Source: an uncultured Selenomonas sp. (lineage in GTDB: Bacteria; Bacillota; Negativicutes; Selenomonadales; Selenomonadaceae). Taken from it: a stretch of 6,841 nt of DNA. Below the pieces are notes generated by a model, which saw only the letters and a program-made list of their open reading frames with translations, was not told where the DNA came from and made no database searches. Below are positions 1 to 6,830 of this stretch, one piece after another (position 1 is the first letter of the stretch; each line of letters starts with the position of its first letter). The position numbers and the translations under genes are program-made. The stretch spans positions 1 to 6,841 of the forward strand of contig CALYVJ010000087.1 in the NCBI GenBank assembly GCA_945494195.1. The letters run 5' to 3'.

Positions 1-1269
<1,269 letters not shown>

Positions 1270-1271
<2 letters not shown>

Positions 1272-1294
1272 AACAGGCATTTAAATCCTGTTTC
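1270..1294 (+). terminator. Hairpin at the end of the GH1 gene
   Basis: Perfect 8-bp inverted repeat GAAACAGG / CCTGTTTC with a 9-base loop, overlapping the TGA stop of the GH1 gene. It is followed by only a short, broken T run, so by itself it is a weak terminator. It may instead protect the 3' end or act together with the stronger hairpin that follows. Confidence 0.45.
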
Positions 1295-1304
1295 TTATAA
1301 AAAG

Positions 1305-1346
1305 ACGAAGCATTGTTACAATTGTTTCGTCCTTTTTATTGTTTTT
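1305..1346 (+). terminator. Rho-independent terminator after GH1
   Basis: The left arm ACGAAGCATTG (1305-1315) pairs with CAATTGTTTCGT (1319-1330) around a TTA loop, with one G-T pair and one bulged T. T-rich tracts follow at 1333-1337 and 1341-1346. It separates the GH1 transcript from the permease, so the two genes are probably transcribed separately, with only readthrough linking them. Confidence 0.75.
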
Positions 1347-1379
1347 CTTAAAGCATCGTCCCAACCTGTTCTCAATCCG

Positions 1380-1409
1380 TTGAATCAATAGAACTAACCA
1401 TGATATAGT
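1380..1409 (+). promoter_or_regulatory. Probable sigma-70 promoter for the PTS EIIC gene
   Basis: TTGAAT (1380-1385) and TATAGT (1404-1409) are separated by 18 bases, about 50 bases upstream of the permease start. The gap 1347-1460 is AT-rich. I found no convincing catabolite-response element, RAT antiterminator site or other operator in it. Confidence 0.45.
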
Positions 1410-1449
1410 AAAAAATATCAAGAAATCATTCATTCAACCACCTAGAAAG

Positions 1450-1455
1450 AGAGGA
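1450..1455 (+). promoter_or_regulatory. Ribosome binding site of the EIIC gene
   Basis: AGAGGA within AAAGAGAGGA, 5 bases ahead of the ATG at 1461. This supports the chosen start. Confidence 0.8.
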
Positions 1456-1460
1456 TTAAC

Positions 1461-2819
1461 ATGACGAAACAAGAACTATTTGACAAGTTCGTCGATTTCA
1501 TGGGACGCTTCGCCGAAATTCGCGCTGTAGCTGCCCTGCGTGACGGCTTTATCATGACCACTCCTTTTACGGTCTGCGGCTCAGTATTCCTGCTGCTGGC
1601 CAACCTGCCGATTCCCGGCTATCCGGAATTCATGGCCAGCCTGTTTGGCCCCGATTGGACGGCTCCGCTCAACGCCGTGGCCGGTGGCACCTTCAGCGTG
1701 CTTGCCCTGATTGTCGTACTCGCTGTCACCTATAAATACGTAGAATCCGAAGGCTGCGATGCCATCATGGCCTCCATTCTCTCGCTTTCCACTTTCCTGA
1801 TACTTTTACCACCTTCCCTTGTCACAAAAGGCGGTGAGACCGTTGGCGACATCATCCCGAAGGCCTGGGCTGGCAGCAACGGCGTCATTACCGCTATTCT
1901 CGTAAGCTTTGCCGCTTCCTGGATTTTCTGCTACTGCGAGAAGAACCATATCGGCATCAAGATGCCGGACGCTGTTCCCAGCGGCGTTGCCAAAGCCTTT
2001 GAAGCGCTGACACCAGGCATGGTCCTCTTCACGGGAGCTTCCCTCCTCTACGGACTTTGCCATTATCTCGGTGCTACGACGCTGCCCGAGCTCATCTTCA
2101 AAATCATCCAGACACCACTGCAGGGCCTTTCAGACACGTTGGTCGGTGGATCGATCATAGAAGCTCTGGAAAGCATCCTGTTCTGGGCCGGTATTCATGG
2201 TCCAAACGTTGTCGGCGGCGTTGTAAGCCCGATCCTCATTGCCAACTCCTTGGACAATCAACATCTTCTTGACATGGGCATGCAGCTGGCTGGCAATCCC
2301 GATGCAAAAATCATCACCTGCCAGGTGGACTTTATGGTCAAGACCGGTGGCTGCGGCCTGACCTTTGGCCTGTTGATTGCCAGCTGGCTTTCCGCCAAAT
2401 CCTCCCAGCTCAAATCGCTGACAAAACTTGCCACGGTCCCTGGTTTCTTCAACATCAACGAGCCAATCATCTTCGGCCTGCCGATTGTCTTCAACCCATA
2501 CCTCCTGATTCCCTTTGTGCTCGTCCCACTGATTGCCCTGGTCATGACTTACGTTTCCATTGTCATCGGCTTTATGGCTCCGTTCAGTGCCGTACAGGTC
2601 CCTTGGACCGCTCCGCCCATCATCGCCGGTTTCCTCTTAAACGGCTGGCAAGGGGCTGTCGTCCAGCTCGCCACAATCATCATGTCGACCATCGTCTATT
2701 ACCCCTTCGTGCGCATGCAGGATAATGTTATGCGGAAAGAAGAACAAGGTATGGCCGCAAGCAACAATGCCGATAACCACTCCAGCGAAATGGACCACGA
2801 ACCGCAGGCACAGCTTTAA
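1461..2819 (+). CDS. PTS cellobiose/lactose-family permease, EIIC component
   Basis: A 452-residue integral membrane transporter that takes up and helps phosphorylate a beta-linked disaccharide, probably cellobiose or a related glucoside. Length and layout match the lactose/cellobiose EIIC family (CelB/ChbC/LicC type): about ten hydrophobic stretches spread over residues 30-418. The family's two substrate-contact residues are present by motif: H246 in FWAGIHGPN and E334 in FNINEPIIFGLP. These correspond to the His and Glu identified in the Bacillus cereus ChbC structure. A second family motif, VPWTAPPIIAGFLLNG, lies at 380-394. The last 30 residues form a hydrophilic tail with no EIIA or EIIB domain. 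The GH1 phospho-glucosidase upstream is the natural partner enzyme. EIIA and EIIB must be supplied from outside the window. Substrate is inferred, not proven. Confidence 0.95.
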   Translation: MTKQELFDKFVDFMGRFAEIRAVAALRDGFIMTTPFTVCGSVFLLLANLPIPGYPEFMASLFGPDWTAPLNAVAGGTFSVLALIVVLAVTYKYVESEGCDAIMASILSLSTFLILLPPSLVTKGGETVGDIIPKAWAGSNGVITAILVSFAASWIFCYCEKNHIGIKMPDAVPSGVAKAFEALTPGMVLFTGASLLYGLCHYLGATTLPELIFKIIQTPLQGLSDTLVGGSIIEALESILFWAGIHGPNVVGGVVSPILIANSLDNQHLLDMGMQLAGNPDAKIITCQVDFMVKTGGCGLTFGLLIASWLSAKSSQLKSLTKLATVPGFFNINEPIIFGLPIVFNPYLLIPFVLVPLIALVMTYVSIVIGFMAPFSAVQVPWTAPPIIAGFLLNGWQGAVVQLATIIMSTIVYYPFVRMQDNVMRKEEQGMAASNNADNHSSEMDHEPQAQL

Positions 2820-2830
2820 TCTGCCGGAAC

Positions 2831-2860
2831 TTGACGCTCCTTAGACTGCTATCTTATAAT
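2831..2860 (+). promoter_or_regulatory. Strong sigma-70 promoter
   Basis: TTGACG (2831-2836) and a perfect TATAAT (2855-2860) with an 18-base spacer, starting 11 bases after the permease stop. Transcription should begin near 2867, leaving a leader of only about 20 bases before the start at 2888. The in-frame TTG at 2831 is therefore part of the -35 box and not a start codon. Confidence 0.8.
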
Positions 2861-2874
2861 GGTCTTAGTACTAA

Positions 2875-2880
2875 AAGGAG
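2875..2880 (+). promoter_or_regulatory. Ribosome binding site deciding the start of the 154-residue protein
   Basis: AAGGAG, 7 bases ahead of the ATG at 2888. Together with the promoter upstream it fixes the start at 2888 and rejects the longer frame from 2831. Confidence 0.85.
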
Positions 2881-2887
2881 TGGTTTT

Positions 2888-3352
2888 ATGTTTCGTTCCG
2901 TTTATATCTTATGGCCGGGAGAACCCTGCCATATGCCAAAACTGCTTTTTCTGCGCGTTGCGCTACGTCATATCTGGCTATTGCATCTCTTCATCCTGTC
3001 CGTGACTTTTATCGACCTGCTCCAGGTTGGTTTTACGGCTGGAACTTGGATAAATTTCGGTCTGGTCGCGATAAACGCTTTTGAGCTGCGCAGTTCCTAC
3101 CGCCGCGAAAAACTCCGCTTCATCGGCCTCTTTCGCTTGGTGGAGCAAAACGATATCCAGCAGTGGAAAACCAAGGACACGCCGCGAAAAAGCATCAATG
3201 AACTTTCCGTCCTGACCATGAATTGCTACCTCAAGGCAGTCGAAGATTTCGAAAAGCATTACGAACAGGACCGCAGCCGCCAATCCATTGAAATGTTCAC
3301 TTCCGTGCTGATTATCTTCTTCACGATTTCGTGGCTGTTAAAATACCTATAA
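2888..3352 (+). CDS. Hypothetical membrane protein, 154 residues
   Basis: I do not recognise this protein family. It starts MFRSVYILWPGE. Two hydrophobic stretches lie at about residues 27-48 and 53-66. A charged, probably helical and cytoplasmic segment rich in Arg, Lys, Glu and Gln spans 68-135. A clear C-terminal membrane helix lies at about 136-153, ending in LLKYL. No catalytic motif, metal-binding set or signal-peptidase site stands out. It is a monocistronic unit with its own consensus-like promoter, a good ribosome site and a terminator. This makes it a real, probably well-expressed gene and argues against a chance frame. It follows the permease on the same strand, but nothing in the sequence ties it to sugar transport. 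Confidence 0.8.
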   Translation: MFRSVYILWPGEPCHMPKLLFLRVALRHIWLLHLFILSVTFIDLLQVGFTAGTWINFGLVAINAFELRSSYRREKLRFIGLFRLVEQNDIQQWKTKDTPRKSINELSVLTMNCYLKAVEDFEKHYEQDRSRQSIEMFTSVLIIFFTISWLLKYL

Positions 3353-3356
3353 AAAC

Positions 3357-3405
3357 AAGAGGCTTAGAAAACCCGTGGTAAATCCACCGACTCTCTAAGC
3401 CTCTT
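3357..3405. terminator. Bidirectional rho-independent terminator
   Basis: A perfect 12-bp stem (3357-3368 with 3394-3405, core AGAGGCTTAGA) encloses a small inner hairpin GTGG/CCAC (3375-3378, 3384-3387). It is followed by TTTTT on the plus strand (3404-3408) and preceded by AAAAA (3351-3355), which gives a T run on the minus strand. It closes both the 154-residue membrane-protein gene and the convergent flavodoxin gene ending at 3419. Confidence 0.9.
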
Positions 3406-3418
3406 TTTCGCGATTGTT

Positions 3419-3850
3419 TTAAAGCGACGCTGCAAAATCTTTCCCGAGCTGCTGGCAGGCAGCTACGCCATCATCATCTGGCGTATTCTCGATTGCCAGC
3501 CCATCGGCAAAGAGTTTTGCCCCATCATTCCGGACACGATCCTCCCAATCCTTCATCCAGGCACCACCGCCCCAGCCATAGGACCCAAACAAAGCCACCG
3601 GCCTATCCTTGAGGCCCTTTTCCACCTCCGTGAAAAAGGGCTCATAGGTCCCCTCTTCTAATACCTCATCGCCCATGGCCGGGCAACCAAAGAGCAATCC
3701 ATCGTACTGATCCAGCGTTTTCTTATCGAACTGCTCTACCTCGAAAAGCTCCACCGAATCACCGCCAGCTTTAGCCCCTTCGGCGATAGCCTCTGCCATC
3801 GCCTGGGTATTGCCAGTTCCCGACCAATAGATAATTGCCATCTTTTTCAT
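3419..3850 (-). CDS. Short-chain flavodoxin
   Basis: A small FMN-binding electron carrier of 143 residues that can replace ferredoxin, typically when iron is scarce. It is strongly similar to the clostridial flavodoxin type. The FMN phosphate loop is YWSGTGNTQ (residues 8-16). The loop GCPAMGDEVLEE (55-66) and the isoalloxazine-binding loop GSYGWGGGAW (89-98), with its aromatic residues, are both intact. The ATG at 3850 is chosen over longer in-frame starts because GGGA-rich AGAGGGA (3856-3862) lies 5 bases upstream. The longer frame overlaps the preceding gene. It is the second gene of an operon with DUF3793, 28 bases apart, and probably shares the Fur-like control at 4470-4517. Confidence 0.95.
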   Translation of the reverse strand: MKKMAIIYWSGTGNTQAMAEAIAEGAKAGGDSVELFEVEQFDKKTLDQYDGLLFGCPAMGDEVLEEGTYEPFFTEVEKGLKDRPVALFGSYGWGGGAWMKDWEDRVRNDGAKLFADGLAIENTPDDDGVAACQQLGKDFAASL

Positions 3851-3878
3851 TACTATCCCTCTTTCTAATCGTTGCTTC

Positions 3879-4445
3879 TTATACTGCGCGAACAAGGTCT
3901 TCAAACCGTCGGCCCTTTTCCAGTTCCAGGCAAAAGTTCTGGGAACAGTCCGTGTAGAGATCAAACAGCTCTTTTGTCCGCTGCTCATTAGCATAGACTT
4001 TCCAATAGCCGCTAAAGGCGTAGTTCTGGCCTTTGTTTTCAATGAACCCAGCCACATCATCTGGCGGATAACCCAGGAACAGTCCGACCTCATGGGGGAA
4101 GGTCTTACGAACCTGCATCCGGATTTTCAAGCGTTCAAGCAATTCATCCAGCGTATCCTCGCGCCGATATCCAAACCGCTCTAAAAGTTCCATGGCTTTA
4201 GGCTGATGAAGCGTACGCCACATCGCCTCCTGGCGATAAAATAACAGCAATACGTATTCCTCTCCTTCCGATACCCGGAATACCGAAATCCCTTTGCAAC
4301 GAAAACAGGGCTCATACGATTCCAAGAGCGCATCAAAATCATCAAAGCTGCTCTTGCGGAACGAAACCATATTCGCAGCCTTAACCCCCCAAAGCATGGG
4401 AGCAGCGTGCATCCCCATCACCTGTTCAAAACCTTCTTTGGCCAA
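3879..4445 (-). CDS. DUF3793 family protein
   Basis: A 188-residue protein of the uncharacterised DUF3793 family, soluble and without a signal peptide or membrane segment. Family hallmarks seen are MHAAPMLWGVKAANMVSF at 12-29, the strongly conserved FPHEVGLFLGYPPDDV at 116-131 followed by FIENKG, and GYWKVY at 146-151. Cysteines occur at 47, 50, 167 and 172 but do not form a recognisable cluster. The function is not known to me. It comes first in an operon with flavodoxin, which points to a role in iron or redox physiology by context only. The start is a TTG, chosen because AGAGGTGA (4452-4459) sits 6 bases upstream. The next ATG, nine codons later, would remove conserved residues' lead-in and has no comparable ribosome site. 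Confidence 0.88.
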   Translation of the reverse strand: MAKEGFEQVMGMHAAPMLWGVKAANMVSFRKSSFDDFDALLESYEPCFRCKGISVFRVSEGEEYVLLLFYRQEAMWRTLHQPKAMELLERFGYRREDTLDELLERLKIRMQVRKTFPHEVGLFLGYPPDDVAGFIENKGQNYAFSGYWKVYANEQRTKELFDLYTDCSQNFCLELEKGRRFEDLVRAV

Positions 4446-4451
4446 ATGCTA

Positions 4452-4459
4452 TCACCTCT
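4452..4459 (-). promoter_or_regulatory. Ribosome binding site deciding a TTG start (DUF3793)
   Basis: AGAGGTGA on the minus strand, followed by the 6-base spacer TAGCAT and then TTG at 4445-4443. This is the reason for accepting a TTG start. Confidence 0.8.
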
Positions 4460-4469
4460 TTTATTTTGT

Positions 4470-4484
4470 TGATATACATTCTCA
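4470..4484 (-). promoter_or_regulatory. Fur-box-like palindrome, promoter-proximal copy
   Basis: The minus strand reads TGAGAATGTATATCA. Against the 7-1-7 Fur consensus TGATAAT-N-ATTATCA it matches about 11 of 14 positions. It lies just downstream of the -10 box, around or after the transcription start, where binding would block transcription. Fur is the expected regulator, but a relative such as PerR or Zur cannot be excluded. Confidence 0.5.
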
Positions 4485-4495
4485 AATACCTCTTT

Positions 4496-4524
4496 ATTAT
4501 AACGCGAATTATTCTCAATTGCAA
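4496..4524 (-). promoter_or_regulatory. Promoter of the DUF3793-flavodoxin operon
   Basis: On the minus strand TTGCAA (4524-4519) and a perfect TATAAT (4501-4496) are separated by 17 bases. The -35 box sits inside the palindrome ATTGCAAT (4518-4525). Confidence 0.8.
4503..4517 (-). promoter_or_regulatory. Fur-box-like palindrome inside the promoter spacer
   Basis: The minus strand reads TGAGAATAATTCGCG, with a perfect core GAATAATTC. It matches about 10 of 14 positions of the 7-1-7 Fur consensus and fills the space between the -35 and -10 boxes. It shares the half-site TGAGAAT with the copy at 4470-4484. Two similar boxes around one promoter make chance less likely. Confidence 0.5.
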
Positions 4525-4527
4525 TAA

Positions 4528-4581
4528 AAAAGAAACCGCCATGACCAACACGCTTTGTGCTGTATCATAGCGGTTTCTTTT
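4528..4581 (-). terminator. Rho-independent terminator after the EFR1 remnant
   Basis: A 12-bp stem (AAAAGAAACCGC, 4528-4539, with 4570-4581) is extended after one mismatch by ATGA/TCAT, with a 20-base loop. On the minus strand it is followed by a run of T (4531-4526), so it ends transcription coming from the oxidoreductase and EFR1 remnant. It also insulates the DUF3793 promoter. Confidence 0.85.
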
Positions 4582-4587
4582 ACAAAA

Positions 4588-5129
4588 TCAAACAGAAAAT
4601 TCCTCTATCAGGTCTAACATCCCGCGAATCAATCCTGCTGCCAAATAGGCTGTCCCTGAGGGCGCAGGATATTTCCTTTGGGGCAAATACGCTCGCAAAG
4701 CCCGCAGGACGTACACACTTCCTTATCGCACTGAAAATTTTCTGCAATTTCCTGCTGTCTTGCCTTCCACTTATCATGATAACCTGCACAGAATTTCCTG
4801 AGCAGCTACCAGGTCTCATGCTGTTCCCGGTTTCCGATGGCACTGGCGATTTTCTTCAGCTTCCGCTCTGCCAGCCACGCTCTCACCGCTATCTGCCAAT
4901 CGGCTGCAATATCACGCCAGGGAATATAGTTGGACACCAACCGCACATACCAGGCAGCCTGCAGCTGCTGATTCTTTTCCTGCAATATCTTTGCCGCATC
5001 CACAAAAGGCCTGCCCCAATAAGGCACACCACAGGTAGCGATGGCAAAAATATACGGAGACTCTAGAATCGTAAGCTTATGCAAAAACTCCTCCACCTGC
5101 AATGGCAGACCGAAGTAATCCCCGACATC
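4588..5129 (-). pseudogene. EFR1-family flavodoxin/ferredoxin protein, degraded
   Basis: Remnant of an EFR1-type protein, which normally carries a flavodoxin-like N-terminal part and two C-terminal 4Fe-4S clusters. Reading from 5129, DVGDYFGLPLQVEEFLHKL leads into the family pattern SPYIFAIATCGVPYWG and NYIPWRDI. The N-terminal 60 or so residues, including the FMN loop, are missing. After 107 codons there is an in-frame TAG (4806-4808). The same frame then continues for 58 codons with an intact first cluster CTSCGLCERICP (cysteines at 4715, 4706, 4697 and 4685) and ends at TGA 4629-4631, where the second cluster should begin. A shifted frame continues as LIRGMLDLIEEFSV to a stop at 4588-4590, 7 bases before the terminator, and is probably the ancestral C-terminus. 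At least one deletion at each end plus a nonsense change make function unlikely. Confidence 0.85.
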
Positions 5130-5669
5130 TCAAGAAATGGTCTTTCCCAGCTGAAAGGCCTGCTGCAGACTGTCTCCCTGCCGGACATCTCCTTTTTCCC
5201 TGGCCCCGCGCACCAGCACCGTGCCGCCATCCTCCAGTTTGAAGAAGTTCAAGACCAGCTTATACTGCATGAGTATCGCATCAAACAGCTCCGGAAATGT
5301 CGCCGCCCCCACCAGAATCAGCGCCAATTTCCTGATATTGAACGCATCCCGCCGCGGATTGTGCAGCCGGTCGATAACCGCCTTCAGCTGGGCACTGAGC
5401 CCATAGAAATACACCGGCGAGGCGATAACCAATATATCTGCCGTTTTGAGCTTGTCATAGATCTGCTGCATATCGTCCTGCTGGAAGCAGGGATTTCCCT
5501 CTCTTTGGAAACAACTGTTGCAGCCAATACAAGGCCCCACCCTATAATCAGCTACGGAGAGCAGCTCTACCTCATGACGGTCACTGGCACCATCGGCAAA
5601 TGCCTTTGCCAGTAAATCCGTATTGCCTCCCTTTCGGTTGCTGCCCACCAAAACCACTATCCTGCTCAT
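5130..5669 (-). CDS. Flavodoxin-family NAD(P)H-dependent oxidoreductase (possible iron-sulfur flavoprotein)
   Basis: An FMN-dependent reductase of the flavodoxin-like fold, 179 residues and apparently intact. The FMN phosphate loop is GSNRKGGNTDLL (9-20). Cysteines 47, 50, 53 and 61 form C-x2-C-x2-C-x7-C, the compact spacing of Isf-type iron-sulfur flavoproteins, so a 4Fe-4S cluster is possible but not certain. The segment ASPVYFYGLSAQLKAVIDRL (83-102) is the usual FMN/substrate loop. The substrate is unknown. The ATG at 5669 is preferred over the one 8 codons upstream because GGGAGGG (5676-5682) stands 6 bases before it. The C-terminus GKTIS looks natural for the family. The EFR1 remnant follows directly in the same reading frame after the TGA, so both were probably one operon of electron-transfer genes. 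Confidence 0.9.
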   Translation of the reverse strand: MSRIVVLVGSNRKGGNTDLLAKAFADGASDRHEVELLSVADYRVGPCIGCNSCFQREGNPCFQQDDMQQIYDKLKTADILVIASPVYFYGLSAQLKAVIDRLHNPRRDAFNIRKLALILVGAATFPELFDAILMQYKLVLNFFKLEDGGTVLVRGAREKGDVRQGDSLQQAFQLGKTIS

Positions 5670-5675
5670 TCTAAG

Positions 5676-5682
5676 CCCTCCC
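5676..5682 (-). promoter_or_regulatory. Ribosome binding site deciding the oxidoreductase start
   Basis: GGGAGGG on the minus strand, with a 6-base spacer to the ATG at 5669. The upstream in-frame ATG at 5693 lacks such a site and would place this motif inside the coding region. Confidence 0.8.
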
Positions 5683-5729
5683 ATCATCCGCAAGCTATGC
5701 CCAATAGCAAACCTGATATTTAAATAAAG

Positions 5730-5758
5730 ATTCTACACCTTTACACCCCCTGCGTCAA
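5730..5758 (-). promoter_or_regulatory. Probable promoter of the oxidoreductase gene
   Basis: On the minus strand TTGACG (5758-5753) and TAGAAT (5735-5730) have a 17-base spacer. This leaves a leader of about 50 bases. It lies between the terminator of the GH127 remnant and the oxidoreductase, as expected for a separate transcription unit. Confidence 0.65.
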
Positions 5759-5788
5759 CAATTGAAGTTTTCTGGTAAAGTTTGACAT

Positions 5789-5828
5789 AAAAGCAAAAGG
5801 GACAGCTGCAGCTGCCCCTTTTGCTTTT
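5789..5828 (-). terminator. Strong terminator hairpin of the GH127 remnant
   Basis: A 13-bp perfect stem (5789-5801 with 5816-5828), one A-C mismatch, then CAGC/GCTG around a TGCA loop. The stem ends in T-rich TTTTGCTTTT on the minus strand. It lies 10 bases after the TGA at 5839-5841, the position of a normal gene-end terminator. Confidence 0.8.
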
Positions 5829-5838
5829 GGATTATAAA

Positions 5839-6830
5839 TCATTTGTGGTATAGCCATACCATCCATAAGCCGGATGCGTTCCAGCCCTTCTCCATTGTCT
5901 ATGGATTCGGCGCAGTATACCAGCGGCCCTCTTGCTGCCTGACGCATTTTTTCATCATTTTTCAGCCGTGCCAGCATGGTCATTCCTGTGCACATATACA
6001 TAACCCTTACCGCATGGCCTTCTGCCGTCTCCTGCTCCAAAACCGGTTTGTGGTTCTGATAGTAGCTGTCCTTGAAGCCTTCCATGCCTTCGATAAGCAC
6101 GGACTTGTCTTTATCCGTCTGGCATTGTTTACGGAAGAAATCCGGATCTTTGCCCCGCTGATAAAGGAAATACTTCCCCAGCTCCAGATACCGCTTATTG
6201 CCCACCGTTTCGTATAGGCGGAACAATGCCAGCTCGATTTCCTCATGACCATCATACCCATGAATCTTATCCTTTTCCGGCCCAAAGTGCCTATCCAGGC
6301 AATCGGCCAGACGACAGGCAGTATCCAGCACCAGCTGATTTCCCGTTGCCTTATGATAGGCCACAGCGGCTTCTATAAAGTGTCCGGCACCATAGAGTTC
6401 ATGGCTCTGGTAGAGGCCGCTTAAACTTACGCGCAGGGGCCTCTGTGGTAAAGTAGGTGCCCAGATATCCATCCTCTTCTTGGGCTGCAGCGATCAATTC
6501 CACCACGCTGTCGGCGGTTTTTCGGAGCACTTTGTCTTCCGGCACCCTGGCCAGTGTATAGGCCACAGCTTCCAGCCATTTATACACATCACTGTCCTGA
6601 AAGACCATACCATAGTGTTTTCCCTGGCTGCGCCCTGCCGCGATCTTGAAATTCTCGATGGCGTGGCTTTTTTCCGAAGGAATATAATCCGCATCGCGTT
6701 CCTTGGCGATCTCGATATCTTCCTGGTCATTGAGTACCCGCCACTGGTATGGCAGCATCTCAGTGCGGATCAGCTCCATATAGTTCAGCCAAAACTTATC
6801 CGTTACCTTTACCTGGCTGCTGCTATCCAT
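5839..6830 (-). pseudogene. GH127 (DUF1680) beta-L-arabinofuranosidase, frameshifted and internally deleted
   Basis: Intact GH127 enzymes are about 640-660 residues and remove beta-L-arabinofuranose from arabinan or glycoprotein side chains. Here the start is typical (SQVKVTDKFW; ATG at 6830 with a poor AGGA site, and the frame stays open to the window edge). It reads well to residue 138 (ARKFKR). One extra base near 6416 then breaks the frame. Coding resumes as LYQSHELYGAGHFIEAAVAY and runs to EKMRQA, near 5938. The next residues, RGPLVYCAESIDNG, belong near the C-terminus in relatives, so about 230-250 residues are gone. These include the catalytic Glu and the zinc-binding cysteines known from Bifidobacterium HypBA1. 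A further deletion with frame change leads to MVWLYHK and TGA at 5839-5841, the family-like end. The enzyme cannot be active. Confidence 0.87.

Noticed and set aside
2831..2887. Extended N-terminus of the 154-residue membrane protein from TTG 2831
   Set aside because: That TTG is the first part of the -35 box and the stretch contains a perfect TATAAT. The AAGGAG site points to ATG 2888.
3851..4093. Longer flavodoxin frame beginning at 4093
   Set aside because: It overlaps the conserved DUF3793 coding region in another frame. A good ribosome site and the standard flavodoxin N-terminus place the start at 3850.
4557..5066. Plus-strand open frame opposite the EFR1 remnant
   Set aside because: It has no ribosome site or family resemblance. 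The minus strand holds recognisable EFR1 motifs over the same stretch, so this frame is a shadow.
5130..5132. Selenocysteine or recoded TGA joining the oxidoreductase to the EFR1 segment
   Set aside because: The oxidoreductase ends naturally for its family, no obvious SECIS-like hairpin was seen just after the TGA, and a TAG further on also interrupts the frame. Deletion and decay explain it better.
5079..5615. Plus-strand open frame of about 178 codons opposite the oxidoreductase
   Set aside because: The minus-strand oxidoreductase has clear motifs and signals. The plus-strand translation is low in structure and lacks a ribosome site.
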